This document shows positions 34,958 through 44,287 of a DNA stretch of 64,000 nt, piece by piece. Below the pieces are notes generated by a model. It was given only the letters and a program-made list of their open reading frames with translations. It did not search any database and had not been told where the DNA came from. Origin of the DNA: Actinocorallia herbida (GTDB taxonomy: Bacteria > Actinomycetota > Actinomycetes > Streptosporangiales > Streptosporangiaceae); contig NZ_RJKE01000001.1 of assembly GCF_003751225.1 (NCBI RefSeq), forward strand, positions 3,534,001 through 3,598,000. The letters run 5' to 3'. Positions within the stretch are counted from its first letter, which is position 1, and every line of letters starts with the position of its first letter. The translations under genes and the position numbers were made by a program.

Positions 34958-35938
34958 ATGAAGAAGACCGAAGCTGAGCTGCTGTCCCAGCAGTGGGACG
35001 CCGACAACATGATCCTCGACGAGGAGCTGCTGGAGAAGTACGTCAGGTACGACGTCGACCCCGAGCGGGCGGTCGCCACCATCACCTTCGACCGGCCCGA
35101 GACCCTGAACGCCATCCCCGTCGCCGCCTTCGAGCGCGTCGGCGACCTGGTGCGCGAGGCCGAGACCGACGACCGCGTGAAGGTGATCATCTTCAAGGGG
35201 GAGGGGCGGCACTTCGGCACCGGCGCCGACGCCGCGGAGCTCGGCCATTACATCGGCTACCGCAGCGGCACCGACAAGGCCTCGCGTCGCCGCCCCGCCC
35301 AGCGCCAGCGCATCCTGCCCGACCGCAACGTCCTCACCTCGGGCTTCACCCGCCCGATCGTCGAGTCGCTCAAGGCGACGATCTGCCAGGTCCAGGGCTA
35401 CTGCTACGGCGGGCACTTCCAGATCGCGCTGTCGTGCGACATCGTCATCGCCACCCCCGACGCGCGGTTCACCCACCCGGCCTTCCGCTACCTTGGTCCG
35501 GCCCCCCAGGACATGTACCACTGGATCGAGAAGCTGGGCCTCACCAAGATGAAGGACCTCATGCTCACCATGCGCCCGCTCGGCGCCGAGGAGGGCGAGC
35601 AGGCCGGCCTGGTCACCAAGGTCGTGCCGCACGAGGAACTCCAGCAGTGGGTGGACGACTACGCCGAGGCGATCGCGGTCACCCCGCTGGACTCCTTGAT
35701 GATGGGCAAGGCCATGATGCAGGTCGTCATGGAGGCGCGCGGCAAGGGTCTCGGCGCGATGACGGGCTGGGTCGGCCACGGCTGGGCGACCAACGTCTCC
35801 TTCGAGGACGGGGACTGGAACTTCCTCAAGCAGCGCCGTGAGAAGGGCATCGCCAAGGCGCTGGCCGACCGGGACAACATGGTCGCGCCCTACTTCCGGC
35901 TGAGCGAGCGCCGCTCCCGCGACGGCGGGCAGGGCTGA
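34958..35938 (+). CDS. Enoyl-CoA hydratase/isomerase family protein, large form
   Basis: 326 residues, about 70 more than a standard crotonase. ATITFDRPETLNAIPVAAFE near 47-66 and GRHFGTGADAAELG near 86-99 are the first oxyanion-hole region; QGYCYGGHFQIALSCDIVIA (about 145-164) is the second. An insertion of roughly 35 basic residues (SRRRPAQRQRILPDRN) follows the first. C-terminal extension is also long. This could be a C-C bond hydrolase or a ring-modifying crotonase in place of a simple hydratase, but no residue set proves it. It heads the last operon of the regulon. Confidence 0.85.
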   Translation: MKKTEAELLSQQWDADNMILDEELLEKYVRYDVDPERAVATITFDRPETLNAIPVAAFERVGDLVREAETDDRVKVIIFKGEGRHFGTGADAAELGHYIGYRSGTDKASRRRPAQRQRILPDRNVLTSGFTRPIVESLKATICQVQGYCYGGHFQIALSCDIVIATPDARFTHPAFRYLGPAPQDMYHWIEKLGLTKMKDLMLTMRPLGAEEGEQAGLVTKVVPHEELQQWVDDYAEAIAVTPLDSLMMGKAMMQVVMEARGKGLGAMTGWVGHGWATNVSFEDGDWNFLKQRREKGIAKALADRDNMVAPYFRLSERRSRDGGQG

Positions 35939-35941
35939 CCT

Positions 35942-36925
35942 TTGCGCTTCGGGATCCTCCTCGACCACCAGTACGCCAAGGGCGAGGACGTCCGGGCGCG
36001 GATCGGCGAACTCGTCGAGCTCGTGCAGCATGTGCGGGACGCCGGATACGACTCGGTCTTCGGCGTCCACCACTACCTGTCGAACCTGGCGACCCCGCAG
36101 CCGCTGCCGGTGCTCAGCCGGATCGTCGAGCACAGTGGGGACATGGCCCTCGGCACGGGCATCCTCATCCTCCCGCTCGGCCACCCGGTGCACTGGGCCG
36201 AGGAGGTCGCCACGCTCGACCAGATGTCCGGCGGACGGTTCGTCCTCGGGGTCGGCGCGGGCTACCGCGAGGACGAGTTCGCCGCCTTCGGCCTCGACCT
36301 GAAGCGCCGCTCGTCGCGGATGTTCGAGGCACTGGAGGTGATGGAGAAGCTTTGGACGGGTGAGCCGGTCCACCACGAGGGCGCGCACTTCCAGCTCGAC
36401 GGAGTCCGGTGCAGCGTGCTGCCTCATGGGCGGCCCCGGCCGGAGATCTGGGTCGGCGCGAACGGGCCGCTCGGCATCCGGAAGGCGGCCCGGCACGGCT
36501 ACTCGTGGCTGGCGCCCTCCAACGTCAAGCGGAACTGGGCGGTCGGCAACCTGGAGACGCACCGGCAGGAGAGCGGTCCCGCCGGAGCGTCGCTCACCCG
36601 GCCGATCCAGCGGGACCTGTGCCTCGCCGACTCCCGGGAGGAAGCGTTCGCACTGGCGGGGGAGTACGCGCGCCGGTCCTATTCCTCCTACGTCGAATAC
36701 GGCATGGACTACTTCGAGACGATGTGGCAGGAGCTCTGCGACAAGGCGCTGTTCTTCGGCACCCCCGAGGAGATCACCGCCAAGATCCGCGACTTCGCCG
36801 CCGCGGGCTTCGACCACTTCGTCTTCCGCGTCCAATGGCTCGGCTGCCCGCCCGAGGTGTCCCACGGTATCGTCGAGCGGTTCGCCCGTGAGGTCATGCC
36901 CCACTTCAAGGAGTCGCCCCGATGA
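35942..36925 (+). CDS. LLM-class flavin-dependent monooxygenase D
   Basis: 327 residues: RFGILLDHQYAKGED at the start, VRDAGYDSVFGVHHYLSN near 31-48 and LDQMSGGRFVLGVGAGYREDE near 95-115. It is a paralogue of the LLM at 33892. The start is TTG at 35942, three bases after the hydratase stop; no ATG or GTG fits better, since the RFGI strand must be the N-terminal beta strand. The close spacing implies coupled translation with the hydratase. Confidence 0.88.
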   Translation: MRFGILLDHQYAKGEDVRARIGELVELVQHVRDAGYDSVFGVHHYLSNLATPQPLPVLSRIVEHSGDMALGTGILILPLGHPVHWAEEVATLDQMSGGRFVLGVGAGYREDEFAAFGLDLKRRSSRMFEALEVMEKLWTGEPVHHEGAHFQLDGVRCSVLPHGRPRPEIWVGANGPLGIRKAARHGYSWLAPSNVKRNWAVGNLETHRQESGPAGASLTRPIQRDLCLADSREEAFALAGEYARRSYSSYVEYGMDYFETMWQELCDKALFFGTPEEITAKIRDFAAAGFDHFVFRVQWLGCPPEVSHGIVERFAREVMPHFKESPR

Positions 36926-37272
36926 CCGATGGCATGCGGCTCGGCCATGTCCTGCTCCCCGTCGCCGACCTGGAGGCCGCGCTCGCCTTCTACCGAGACG
37001 TCCTGGGGCTCACGGTGAAGTTCCAGGACGGCGACCGGTACGCCGCACTCGACGGCCGGGGGGGGAGCACCATCGCCCTGGCCGCCCTCTCCGAGCAGCC
37101 CGTGGCGGGCCTTCCGGCGCTGGGCCTGAAGGTCTCCGATGTCGCGGGCACCGCCGCCGCCTTGCGCGCCGCGGGAGCACCGGTGGGCGAGGTCACCGAA
37201 GGCGGCCACGAACGGCGCGCGGTTCTGCGCGACCCCGACGGCAACGTCCTCGTCGTGTACGGCCCGTCCTAA
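36922..37272 (+). CDS. Small VOC-superfamily (glyoxalase-like) protein
   Basis: 116 residues, one VOC unit: RLGHVLLPVADLEAALAFYR (about 6-25) and LRDPDGNVLVVYGP at the end. The last motif ends in Val where metal-binding members have Glu, so it may bind ligands without a metal. The ATG overlaps the LLM stop by four bases. It is the last gene before the strong hairpin. Role in the pathway unknown. Confidence 0.8.
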   Translation: MTDGMRLGHVLLPVADLEAALAFYRDVLGLTVKFQDGDRYAALDGRGGSTIALAALSEQPVAGLPALGLKVSDVAGTAAALRAAGAPVGEVTEGGHERRAVLRDPDGNVLVVYGPS

Positions 37273-37291
37273 CGGACGATCCGGGCACGTC

Positions 37292-37334
37292 CGGAGGAGG
37301 CGGAAGGAGACCCGGTCTCCTTCCGCCTCCTCCG
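37292..37334 (+). terminator. 19-bp hairpin closing the catabolic locus
   Basis: CGGAGGAGGCGGAAGGAGA (37292-37310) pairs perfectly with 37316-37334 around a CCCGG loop. No T-run follows. It lies 20 bases after the VOC stop and marks the right border of the regulon. Confidence 0.75.
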
Positions 37335-37345
37335 TTCGGCCTCGG

Positions 37346-37377
37346 CTTGACCTTGATGAAGGTTGAGGTTCTACGGT
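37346..37377 (+). promoter_or_regulatory. MerR-type promoter with long spacer
   Basis: TTGACC (37347-37352) and TACGGT (37372-37377) are 19 bases apart, two more than normal. The spacer is spanned by an imperfect inverted repeat, CTTGACCTT (37346-37354) and AAGGTTGAG (37359-37367). A 19-base spacer with a centred palindrome is the hallmark of promoters untwisted by MerR-family activators. No merR gene is in the window. Confidence 0.55.
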
Positions 37378-37402
37378 CGCGGTAATCCGAAGGAGGTTGC
37401 TC

Positions 37403-37999
37403 GTGACCGAGAAGAAGCTACGGCTGGTGGTCGTCGTGGGGAGCGTGCGCGGCGGAAGGCTGGGCGGGACGGTGGCCGCGTGGTTCGCGCGGCGGGCCGC
37501 GGAGTTCGGCGGGTTCGACGTGGACGTCGTCGATCTGGCGGAGGTCGACCTGCCGCTGGTGTGGCCCGCGTACGGGGAGGAGCCGCCGCCCGGGGTGCGG
37601 GCGGTCAGCGAGCCGCTGGCCAGGCGGTTCGAGGAGGCCGACGCCTTCGTCGTCATCACGCCCGAGTACAACCACAGCTACCCCGCGGTCCTCAAGAACG
37701 CCATCGACTGGCACCGGAGGCAGTGGTTCGGCAAGCCGGTCGGCATCGTCTCCTACGGGGGGCTGTCCGGAGGGCTGCGCGCGACCGAGCACCTGCGCGG
37801 GGTCTTCGCCGAACTGCACGCGGTGACCGTCCGCGATACCGTCAGCTTCCATGACGCGTGGGGCCATTGGGACGAGGCGGGCACCTGGCCGAAGGACCCG
37901 AAGGCCTGCGACGCCGCCGCTGAGACCCTGCTCGTGCAGCTCACCTGGTGGGCGCGGGCGCTGCTCGACGCGAAGGCCAAGAGCCCGTACCCGGCCTGA
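37403..37999 (+). CDS. NADPH-dependent FMN reductase (flavodoxin-like)
   Basis: 198 residues with the FMN-binding start VVVVGSVRGGRLG (about 8-20) and the family motif TPEYNHSYPAVLKNAIDW (about 90-107). These enzymes reduce FMN, quinones or chromate with NADPH. The GTG at 37403 is six bases behind GAAGGAGG; a TTG at 37397 is too close. It lies beyond the terminator of the catabolic locus and under a MerR-type promoter, so it probably answers redox stress, although it could also feed reduced FMN to the nearby monooxygenases. Confidence 0.88.
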   Translation: MTEKKLRLVVVVGSVRGGRLGGTVAAWFARRAAEFGGFDVDVVDLAEVDLPLVWPAYGEEPPPGVRAVSEPLARRFEEADAFVVITPEYNHSYPAVLKNAIDWHRRQWFGKPVGIVSYGGLSGGLRATEHLRGVFAELHAVTVRDTVSFHDAWGHWDEAGTWPKDPKACDAAAETLLVQLTWWARALLDAKAKSPYPA

Positions 38000-38005
38000 C
38001 CTCCG

Positions 38006-38033
38006 GAGAGGCGCGAGCCCGCTCGCGCCTCTC
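38006..38033 (+). terminator. 12-bp hairpin after the FMN reductase
   Basis: GAGAGGCGCGAG (38006-38017) and CTCGCGCCTCTC (38022-38033) pair perfectly around CCCG, seven bases after the stop codon. Confidence 0.72.
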
Positions 38034-38206
38034 TCGCGGTCCAGCGCACGATCTTGATGTGTTCCCCGACACCTTCGCCCGTTGGTTCGTTGCATCGGAC
38101 AAGTCGCCGATTTCGGCCAAGTACTGCAAGGACTGTTTCTTAGTAATTAAGGTGACTCCTGCTTGTTTGGTCCGTTGCAACAGAGCAGTGAGGTGGCGAG
38201 CAGTCC

Positions 38207-38752
38207 ATGAAACGATTTGCCGGCAGGTCGGCGCTGTCCGTAGGTGTCGCCGCGGGGCTCGCCTTGACGGCCTCCCCCGCGCTGGCCTCCCCGGGGGGCC
38301 CCGGCGTAGAGGCCGTCGTGGTGCGGCAGGGCACGGTCTCGGGGAGCGAGCTGATCGCCCAGGCCGCGCGTGAGGGCACCCCCTACAGCGCGGCGGAGGC
38401 CGCCGCCATCAAGAAGGCGCCCTGCCGATGGGTCGAGCGGCAGGCCGGCTACCGCAAGGGCAAGAAGGGGTACTGGTACTTCTGGGTCAAGGAGCGCCTG
38501 AACTGGTGCTACGACGGCGCCGAAGTGGTGTCGGCGAAGGCCAAGTACCGCAGCTACACCCGCAACAAGAACGTCTACCGCTGGCGCGGGTGGTCCAAGA
38601 AGAAGCTCGTCCACACCGGTTCGTGGAGTTCGGTCACCGCCCGCGTGAAGGGCAAGTTCTACTACACCGGCGACGGCCGCACCTACAAGCCGTGGGCCAC
38701 CATCACCGGTCGCTACGACGGCTCCGCCAGCTGGTGGTCCGCCTCCAACTGA
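38207..38752 (+). CDS. Small secreted protein of unknown function
   Basis: 181 residues. Residues 1-27 are a classical signal peptide (Lys-Arg start, hydrophobic core, ALASPG cleavage region). The mature part is basic and rich in Trp, Tyr and Lys, with two cysteines (CRW near 73 and WCYDG near 99) that could form a disulfide. Its last 80 residues alternate aromatic and charged residues (KFYYTGDGRTYKPWATITG), like a beta-sandwich. No family is recognised. The upstream gap (38034-38206) is relatively AT-rich (TTAGTAATTAAGG near 38139), a likely promoter zone, without a clear -35/-10. Confidence 0.75.
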   Translation: MKRFAGRSALSVGVAAGLALTASPALASPGGPGVEAVVVRQGTVSGSELIAQAAREGTPYSAAEAAAIKKAPCRWVERQAGYRKGKKGYWYFWVKERLNWCYDGAEVVSAKAKYRSYTRNKNVYRWRGWSKKKLVHTGSWSSVTARVKGKFYYTGDGRTYKPWATITGRYDGSASWWSASN

Positions 38753-38796
38753 CCTCCGCCGCCCGCGCCTGACGCGCGAGCGGCCCACGCGCCCGC

Positions 38797-38824
38797 GGCG
38801 CTCCCGGCCCGATGCCGGAGCGCC
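38797..38824 (+). terminator. Hairpin after the secreted protein gene
   Basis: GGCGCTCC (38797-38804) and GGAGCGCC (38817-38824) pair perfectly. GGC and GCC extend the stem inside a one-base bulge. Confidence 0.55.
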
Positions 38825-38951
38825 CGGGCGCTTTCGCGTTCCCGGAGGAGGGCGGCGCACCTCGCCCGCCACGCGGCGGTGGACCGCGGGAAGCCCGGCG
38901 TGGCAAGGCTCGCAGCGGTGGAAAGGGGTTGATCCGAGGAGTTGGGGGCTC

Positions 38952-38974
38952 CTAAGTTATAGGGGGTAACTTAG
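38952..38974 (+). promoter_or_regulatory. Inverted repeat, likely operator of tetR-irtAB
   Basis: CTAAGTTA (38952-38959) and TAACTTAG (38967-38974) are exact inverted repeats separated by seven bases (TAGGGGG). AT-rich in a GC-rich region and 54 bases before the TetR start, it looks like the TetR's own operator. It is not an IdeR/DtxR box. Confidence 0.6.
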
Positions 38975-39027
38975 CTCTGGGCGGATGATCGGAACGGAGT
39001 GCGCGGGATGGGAAAGGGAGGCTGCCG

Positions 39028-39720
39028 GTGGTGCGGCATGGGGGAAGGGCCCGGGTCGTCACGGTCCAGGAGATCGTGCGGGTGGGGCGTGAGCTGGGCC
39101 TGCGGCGGCTCAGCGTGAAGGCCGTCGCGAACGGACTCGACGTGTCCGCCGCGGCGCTGTACCGGCATGTGGAGAGCCGGTGGGAGCTGGAGCGCCTCGT
39201 CGGCGAGAGCCTGCTCGCCGGACTCGACCTGCCCGACGACCCGGCCGAGGGCCCCGAACGGCACCTGCTGTCGTTAGCGCTCCGGCTACGGGAGTACGCG
39301 CTGGCGCATCCGGGCCTCGCGGCCTACCTCCAGGTGCTGTTCCCGCGCGGCGAGGAGGGCATGCGGCTGCTCACGGCGGAGGTCGAGGCGCTGGGCCGCC
39401 GCGGGTACACGCCCGATGTCGCGGTGGTGCTGAGCGGCGCGGTGGCCTCCCTGGCGATCAGCCTCGCGGCGTCGGAGGAGAGCGACACCGCGGCCCGGCA
39501 GGGCGAGGAGTACGCCAGGGAACAGCGCACCGCCACGGAGCGCCTGCTCGCCGACGACCGGCTGGGCCCCGCGCACGCGGACCTGCCCCGGATGTCGACA
39601 CCGGACTTCGTGCGGCTGCTGCTCGCGGCGTCGATCCGGGGCCTGGTCTCGGTGGCCAGGCCCGGCCGCCCCGTGCACGAGATCGTCGCGGACCTCTCCG
39701 GCGGCGGGGAGGGCGGCTGA
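39028..39720 (+). CDS. TetR/AcrR-family regulator of the siderophore importer
   Basis: 230 residues. HTH at about 12-55 ([19 protein letters not shown], then [21 protein letters not shown]), followed by a TetR_C-like ligand-binding domain. GTG at 39028 follows GGGAGG. The stop overlaps the importer's ATG (TGATG), so regulator and importer are one operon. The AT-rich inverted repeat upstream is the probable autoregulatory site. A TetR in place of, or in addition to, an iron repressor suggests the inducer may be the siderophore itself. Confidence 0.87.
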   Translation: MVRHGGRARVVTVQEIVRVGRELGLRRLSVKAVANGLDVSAAALYRHVESRWELERLVGESLLAGLDLPDDPAEGPERHLLSLALRLREYALAHPGLAAYLQVLFPRGEEGMRLLTAEVEALGRRGYTPDVAVVLSGAVASLAISLAASEESDTAARQGEEYAREQRTATERLLADDRLGPAHADLPRMSTPDFVRLLLAASIRGLVSVARPGRPVHEIVADLSGGGEGG

Positions 39721-42332
39721 TGTCCCGCGGATTCCAGGGCGCGCTCATGCGCGGCCTCGGCTCACAGGACCACGAGGTCACGGTGGTCGAGTCCTTCCTG
39801 CTCGCGCCGAAGTTCCTGCGCGTCCGGATGAACGCGCCCGGCCTGCTCGCCGACCTGGACCCCGGACCGGCGGCCTACCTGCGGTTCTGGTTCCCCGACC
39901 CGGAGGGCTCGGACACCGAGTTCCAGCGCGGCTTCACCCTCACGGAGTGGGACCGCGACACCGGTGACTTCGCCGTCGACTTCGTCCTGCACGATCCGCC
40001 CGGCCCCGCGACGGTCTGGGCGCAGGCGGCGGGGCCGGGCACGACGGTCCCGGTGAGCGCGTTCGGCTCCAAGAAGTTCACCGTCGCCGACGAGGTGCCC
40101 GCCGGATACCTCCTGATCGGGGACGCGGCGTCCATTCCCGCCATCAACGGCATCCTCGGCGTGATCCCCGCCAAGACGCCCGTCGAGGTCGTCCTGGAGT
40201 GGCACGACGAGGACGACAGGCTGATCCCGGTCACCGCGCATCCGCGCGCGCGGGTGCGCTGGGTGCCGCGCGGGGACACGGCGTCCCTGAGCGAGGCGCT
40301 GGAAGCGCGCGACTGGTCGAACTGGTACGCGTGGGCCGCGGCCGAGCTGGGCTCCATCAAGCAGGTCCGGAACCGGCTGCGCAAGGAGTTCGGGTTCCCC
40401 AAGTCCGAGGTGCACGCGCAGGGCTACTGGATGCGGGGCAGCGCGCTGAGCACGCTGCGCCGCGACAGGAGCGCCGAGCGGCCGACGCCCGAGACGTCCG
40501 CCGCCGTACCTGAGCAGGCAAGGGCCGAGGTCCCGTCCTCCGCCGAGGGGGCTCCGGCCGAGGCGCCGTCCGGGGAGCCCGTGCGCGGCGCGTGGAAGGC
40601 GCAGGCGGCGGGCCGCCTGATCGCCCCGCTGAGGCCGACCCTCATGCTCGCCGGACTGCTCCAAGCGCTCGTCACCCTGGTCCAGCTCGCCCCGTTCGTC
40701 CTGCTCGTGGAGCTCTCGCGACGCCTGCTGGACGGTGCGGGACCGGACGCGCTGCGGGCCGTCGGCGTCACGGCGCCGGCCCTGCTCGGCGCGGGCACCG
40801 CACTGGGCGCGCTGCTCCTGCTGTGGCTGCACGGGGTGGACGCGCGGTTCGCGCGCGGACTGCGCGAGCGGCTGCTCGGCAAGCTCGCCCGGCTGCCGCT
40901 CGGCTGGTTCACCGCGCGCGGTTCGGGCGCGGTCAAGCAGCTCGTGCAGGACGACACCCTCGCGCTGCACTACCTGATCACCCACGCCGTCCCCGACGCC
41001 GTCGCGGCGGCCGTCGCCCCGATCGCGGTCCTGGCCTACCTGTTCTGGGTGGACTGGCGGATCGCGCTCGCGCTCCTCATCCCGGTGCTGGTCTACATCG
41101 TCACCATGGCGGTGATGACGGCGCAGTCCGGCGCGAAGATCGCCCAGGCGCAGCGGTGGGCGGAGCGCATGAACGGCGAGGCCGCCGAGTACCTGCGGGG
41201 CCAGCCGGTGATCCGGGTCTTCGGCGCCGCCGCCGAGGGGTACCGCCGGAGCCTCGACGGCTACATCGGCTTCCTGAACGACTGGCGGCGCCCGTTCATC
41301 GGCAAGAAGACGGTCATGGACCTGGCCACGCGGCAGGGGACGTTCCTGTGGCTCATCGCCGTGATCGGCACCCCGCTGGTCGTCGGCGGCCGGATGGACC
41401 CGGTGGACCTCCTGCCGTTCCTGCTGCTGGGCACCACGTTCGGCGCCCGCCTGCTGGGCGTCGGGTACGGGCTCGGCGGCCTGCGCGACGGGCTGCTCGC
41501 CGCGCGGCGCGTCCAGGTCGCGCTCGACGAGCCGGAACTCGCCGTGCGCGACGTCCCGGACGCGCCGGGGGAGGCCGTCGCGGGCCTCGTCGAATTCGAC
41601 CGGGTGACCTTCGGCTACCAGCCCGGGGTCCCGGTGATCCACGACGTCTCGCTGACGCTGGAGCCGGGCACGGTGACCGCGCTCGTCGGGCCGTCCGGGT
41701 CGGGCAAGTCGACCCTCGCGGCTCTGCTCGCGCGCTTCCACGACGTCGGCTCCGGCGCGATCCGCGTCGGCGGCGGGGACCTCCGCGGCCTCACCTCCGA
41801 CGAGCTGTACACCCGGGTCGGGTTCGTCCTCCAGGACCCGCAGCTCGTGCACGGCACGGTCCGGGAGAACATCGCCCTCGCCGTGCCCGACGCCGACCGG
41901 GCCCGGATCGAGCGGGCCGCCCGCGACGCGCACGTCCACGAGCGGATCCTCCGCCTGCCGCAGGGCTACGACACGGTGCTCGGCCCGGACGCGCAGCTGT
42001 CCGGCGGCGAACGCCAGCGCCTCACGATCGCCCGCGCGATCCTCGCCGACACCCCCGTGCTCGTCCTGGACGAGGCGACCGCGTTCGCCGACCCGGAGTC
42101 GGAGTACCTCGTGCAGCGGGCGCTGACCCGGCTCACCCGGGGCAGGACCGTGCTCGTCATCGCGCACCGCCTGCACACCATCACCGGCGTCGACCGCATC
42201 GTCGTGCTCGACCACGGCCGCGTCGTGGAAGCGGGCCCGCACACCGCGCTGCTCGTCGCCGACGGCAGGTACCGCCGCCTGTGGCGGGCGGGCGGACACG
42301 GCACTTCGAGGACCGAGGAGAGCGTCCGATGA
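39720..42332 (+). CDS. irtA: IrtA-like siderophore importer: SIP flavoreductase domain fused to ABC exporter-fold subunit
   Basis: 870 residues, close to mycobacterial IrtA (about 860). Residues 1-240 form a siderophore-interacting protein domain (RGFTLTEW flavin region, [11 protein letters not shown] nucleotide region near 137-147) facing the cytoplasm to reduce ferric siderophore. An Ala/Pro/Glu-rich linker (255-295) leads to a six-helix ABC domain (about 300-590) and an ATPase with Walker [10 protein letters not shown] near 657 and LSGGE near 760. IrtAB has exporter topology but imports mycobactin/carboxymycobactin. It overlaps both neighbours by one to four bases. Confidence 0.92.
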   Translation: MSRGFQGALMRGLGSQDHEVTVVESFLLAPKFLRVRMNAPGLLADLDPGPAAYLRFWFPDPEGSDTEFQRGFTLTEWDRDTGDFAVDFVLHDPPGPATVWAQAAGPGTTVPVSAFGSKKFTVADEVPAGYLLIGDAASIPAINGILGVIPAKTPVEVVLEWHDEDDRLIPVTAHPRARVRWVPRGDTASLSEALEARDWSNWYAWAAAELGSIKQVRNRLRKEFGFPKSEVHAQGYWMRGSALSTLRRDRSAERPTPETSAAVPEQARAEVPSSAEGAPAEAPSGEPVRGAWKAQAAGRLIAPLRPTLMLAGLLQALVTLVQLAPFVLLVELSRRLLDGAGPDALRAVGVTAPALLGAGTALGALLLLWLHGVDARFARGLRERLLGKLARLPLGWFTARGSGAVKQLVQDDTLALHYLITHAVPDAVAAAVAPIAVLAYLFWVDWRIALALLIPVLVYIVTMAVMTAQSGAKIAQAQRWAERMNGEAAEYLRGQPVIRVFGAAAEGYRRSLDGYIGFLNDWRRPFIGKKTVMDLATRQGTFLWLIAVIGTPLVVGGRMDPVDLLPFLLLGTTFGARLLGVGYGLGGLRDGLLAARRVQVALDEPELAVRDVPDAPGEAVAGLVEFDRVTFGYQPGVPVIHDVSLTLEPGTVTALVGPSGSGKSTLAALLARFHDVGSGAIRVGGGDLRGLTSDELYTRVGFVLQDPQLVHGTVRENIALAVPDADRARIERAARDAHVHERILRLPQGYDTVLGPDAQLSGGERQRLTIARAILADTPVLVLDEATAFADPESEYLVQRALTRLTRGRTVLVIAHRLHTITGVDRIVVLDHGRVVEAGPHTALLVADGRYRRLWRAGGHGTSRTEESVR

Positions 42333-44068
42333 TCCGCACCCTGGTGGGGCTCCTTCCCGGGGACCGACGCGGCCGCGCGGTGGTCCACACGGTCCTGACC
42401 GTGGTGAGCGTGGCGCTGCGCGCCGCCGCGGCGGTCCTGCTCGTGCCCCTGGTCGGGGCCCTGTTCGGCGACGACCCCGGCGCCGCGTGGCCGTGGTTGG
42501 GCGCGCTCACCGCGGTCACCGTCGCGGGCTGGACGACCGACGTGATCGTGGCGCGGATCGGCTTCGACCTCGGCTTCGCGCTGCTGGACCGCACCCAGAA
42601 GGACGTCGCGGACCGGCTCACCCGGGTCCGCCTGACCTGGTTCACCGTGGCGAACACCGCGAACGCCCGGCAGGCGATCGCCGCCACCGGACCGGAACTC
42701 GTCGGTCTCGTCGTCAACCTGCTCACGCCGCTCGTCGGCGCGACCCTGCTGCCGGTGGCGATCGCGCTGGCGCTGCTGCCGGTGTCGTGGCAGCTCGGGC
42801 TCGCCGCGCTGGCCGGCGTCCCGATCGTGCTGGGCGCCTTCTGGGGAGCGGGCGCGATCGGCCGCCGCGCCGACCGTGCGGCGGCGGAGGCCAACGGCGC
42901 GCTCACCGAGCGGATCTTCGAGTTCGCCCGGACCCAGGAGGCCCTGCGCGCGGCCCGCCGGGTGGAGCCGGCCCGCAGCCACACCGGGGCCGCGCTCGCC
43001 GCCCAGCACGGCGCGACCGTGCGGCTGCTGCTCCTCCAGGTGCCCGGCCGGCTCCTGTTCGGGCTCGCGGCCCAGCTCGCGCTCATCCTGCTGGCGGGCA
43101 CCGCCGCGGTCCTCGCCGTGCGGGGCGACCTCGACGTGCCCGAGGCCATCGCGCTCATCGTCGTCGTCGCCCGCTACCTGGAGCCCTTCACCGTGCTCGG
43201 CGAGCTCGCCCCGGCGATCGAGAGCGTGCGCGGGACGCTCCGCCGGATCCGCGCGGTGCTCGACGCGCCCGTCATCCCCGAGGGCACGGCCGCCGCGCGG
43301 GCGACCACCGCGCCCCGGATCGAGTTCCAGGACGTGGTGTTCCGCCACGGTCCGGACGAGGAACCCGTCCTGGACGGCCTGAACCTCACCCTGGAGGCGG
43401 GCCGGCTGACGGCGATCGTCGGCCCGTCGGGATCGGGGAAGAGCACGATCCTGGGCCTCGCCGCCGGCCTGTACGAGCCGGAACGCGGGCGCGTGCTCGT
43501 CGACGGGATCGACCTCGCGACCTTCGACGCCGACACCCGCCTGTCGCTGGCGAGCGTGGTGTTCCAGCACCCGTACCTGTTCGACGGCTCGATCCTGGAG
43601 AACGTCCTCAGCGGCCACCCCTACGCGGAGGAAGGGGCGTTCACCCGCGCCCTCACCCTCGCCCGCGTCGACGACCTCGTCGCGCGCCTCCCCGACGGGC
43701 TCGACACCCCGGCCGGCGAGGCGGGAGCCGCCCTGTCCGGAGGGGAGCGCCAGCGCGTCGGCATCGCGCGGGCCCTCCTCAAGCCCGCTCCGCTCCTCCT
43801 GGTCGACGAGGCCACCAGCGCCCTGGACACCGAGAACGAGACCGCCGTCGTCCAGGCGCTCACCGCCGATCCCGAGGCCCGCACCCGCCTGGTCGTCGCC
43901 CACCGCCTGTCCGGCATTCGCCACGCCGACCGCGTCCTGTTCCTCGACGACGGTCGCGTCATCGAGGAAGGCACCGTCGACTCCCTCCTCGCCGCGAACG
44001 GCCGCTTCGCCCGGTTCTGGCGCCACCAGTCCGACACCACCCACTGGCAGCTGACCCCCGCTCCCTAG
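42329..44068 (+). CDS. irtB: IrtB-like siderophore importer ABC subunit
   Basis: 579 residues, the same size as mycobacterial IrtB. A six-helix membrane domain (about 15-310) is followed by an ATPase with Walker [10 protein letters not shown] near 366, ALSGGERQR near 471 and Walker [13 protein letters not shown] near 492. It has no flavin domain. It heterodimerises with the fused subunit before it. The ATG overlaps the preceding stop by four bases. No siderophore biosynthesis gene is visible in the window, so it may take up foreign siderophores. Confidence 0.92.
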   Translation: MIRTLVGLLPGDRRGRAVVHTVLTVVSVALRAAAAVLLVPLVGALFGDDPGAAWPWLGALTAVTVAGWTTDVIVARIGFDLGFALLDRTQKDVADRLTRVRLTWFTVANTANARQAIAATGPELVGLVVNLLTPLVGATLLPVAIALALLPVSWQLGLAALAGVPIVLGAFWGAGAIGRRADRAAAEANGALTERIFEFARTQEALRAARRVEPARSHTGAALAAQHGATVRLLLLQVPGRLLFGLAAQLALILLAGTAAVLAVRGDLDVPEAIALIVVVARYLEPFTVLGELAPAIESVRGTLRRIRAVLDAPVIPEGTAAARATTAPRIEFQDVVFRHGPDEEPVLDGLNLTLEAGRLTAIVGPSGSGKSTILGLAAGLYEPERGRVLVDGIDLATFDADTRLSLASVVFQHPYLFDGSILENVLSGHPYAEEGAFTRALTLARVDDLVARLPDGLDTPAGEAGAALSGGERQRVGIARALLKPAPLLLVDEATSALDTENETAVVQALTADPEARTRLVVAHRLSGIRHADRVLFLDDGRVIEEGTVDSLLAANGRFARFWRHQSDTTHWQLTPAP

Positions 44069-44082
44069 GCGAGGCGCCACCC

Positions 44083-44119
44083 GCGCCGGGCCGCCCGAGG
44101 ACCCTCGACGGCCCGGCGC
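44083..44119 (+). terminator. Nested hairpin after irtB
   Basis: GCGCCGGGCCG (44083-44093) and CGGCCCGGCGC (44109-44119) pair perfectly over 11 bp. Inside, CGAGG and CCTCG pair too. Ends the tetR-irtAB operon. Confidence 0.7.
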
Positions 44120-44223
44120 CCGCCGATGAGGGCCCCGCGCACCGGTGCCGGCGCTTCCCGAGAATGCGTCGTCGGCCGCCGGCCGCCGGCCGGAGCGTCC
44201 ACGGGCGCGCCGGACCGCGTGGT

Positions 44224-44240
44224 GTCCCTCCGTGAGGGAC
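44224..44240 (-). terminator. Small hairpin after the 59-residue gene
   Basis: GTCCCTC (44224-44230) and GAGGGAC (44234-44240) form a 7-bp stem with a CGT loop, downstream of the minus-strand gene ending at 44288. The rest of 44120-44287 shows nothing. Confidence 0.45.
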
Positions 44241-44287
44241 CGGGGCGTGCCCAGGTGAGCGGCCCGTGTTCGCAGAGGGCGACCGCG

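Noticed and set aside
38089-38180. GTTGCA and TGCAAC as an inverted repeat upstream of the secreted protein
   Set aside because: The arms are six bases and about 80 apart, so chance is likely; no stem can be argued.
38753-39027. IdeR/DtxR iron box before tetR-irtAB
   Set aside because: No 19-base TTAGG-type palindrome is present; only the CTAAGTTA/TAACTTAG repeat was found.
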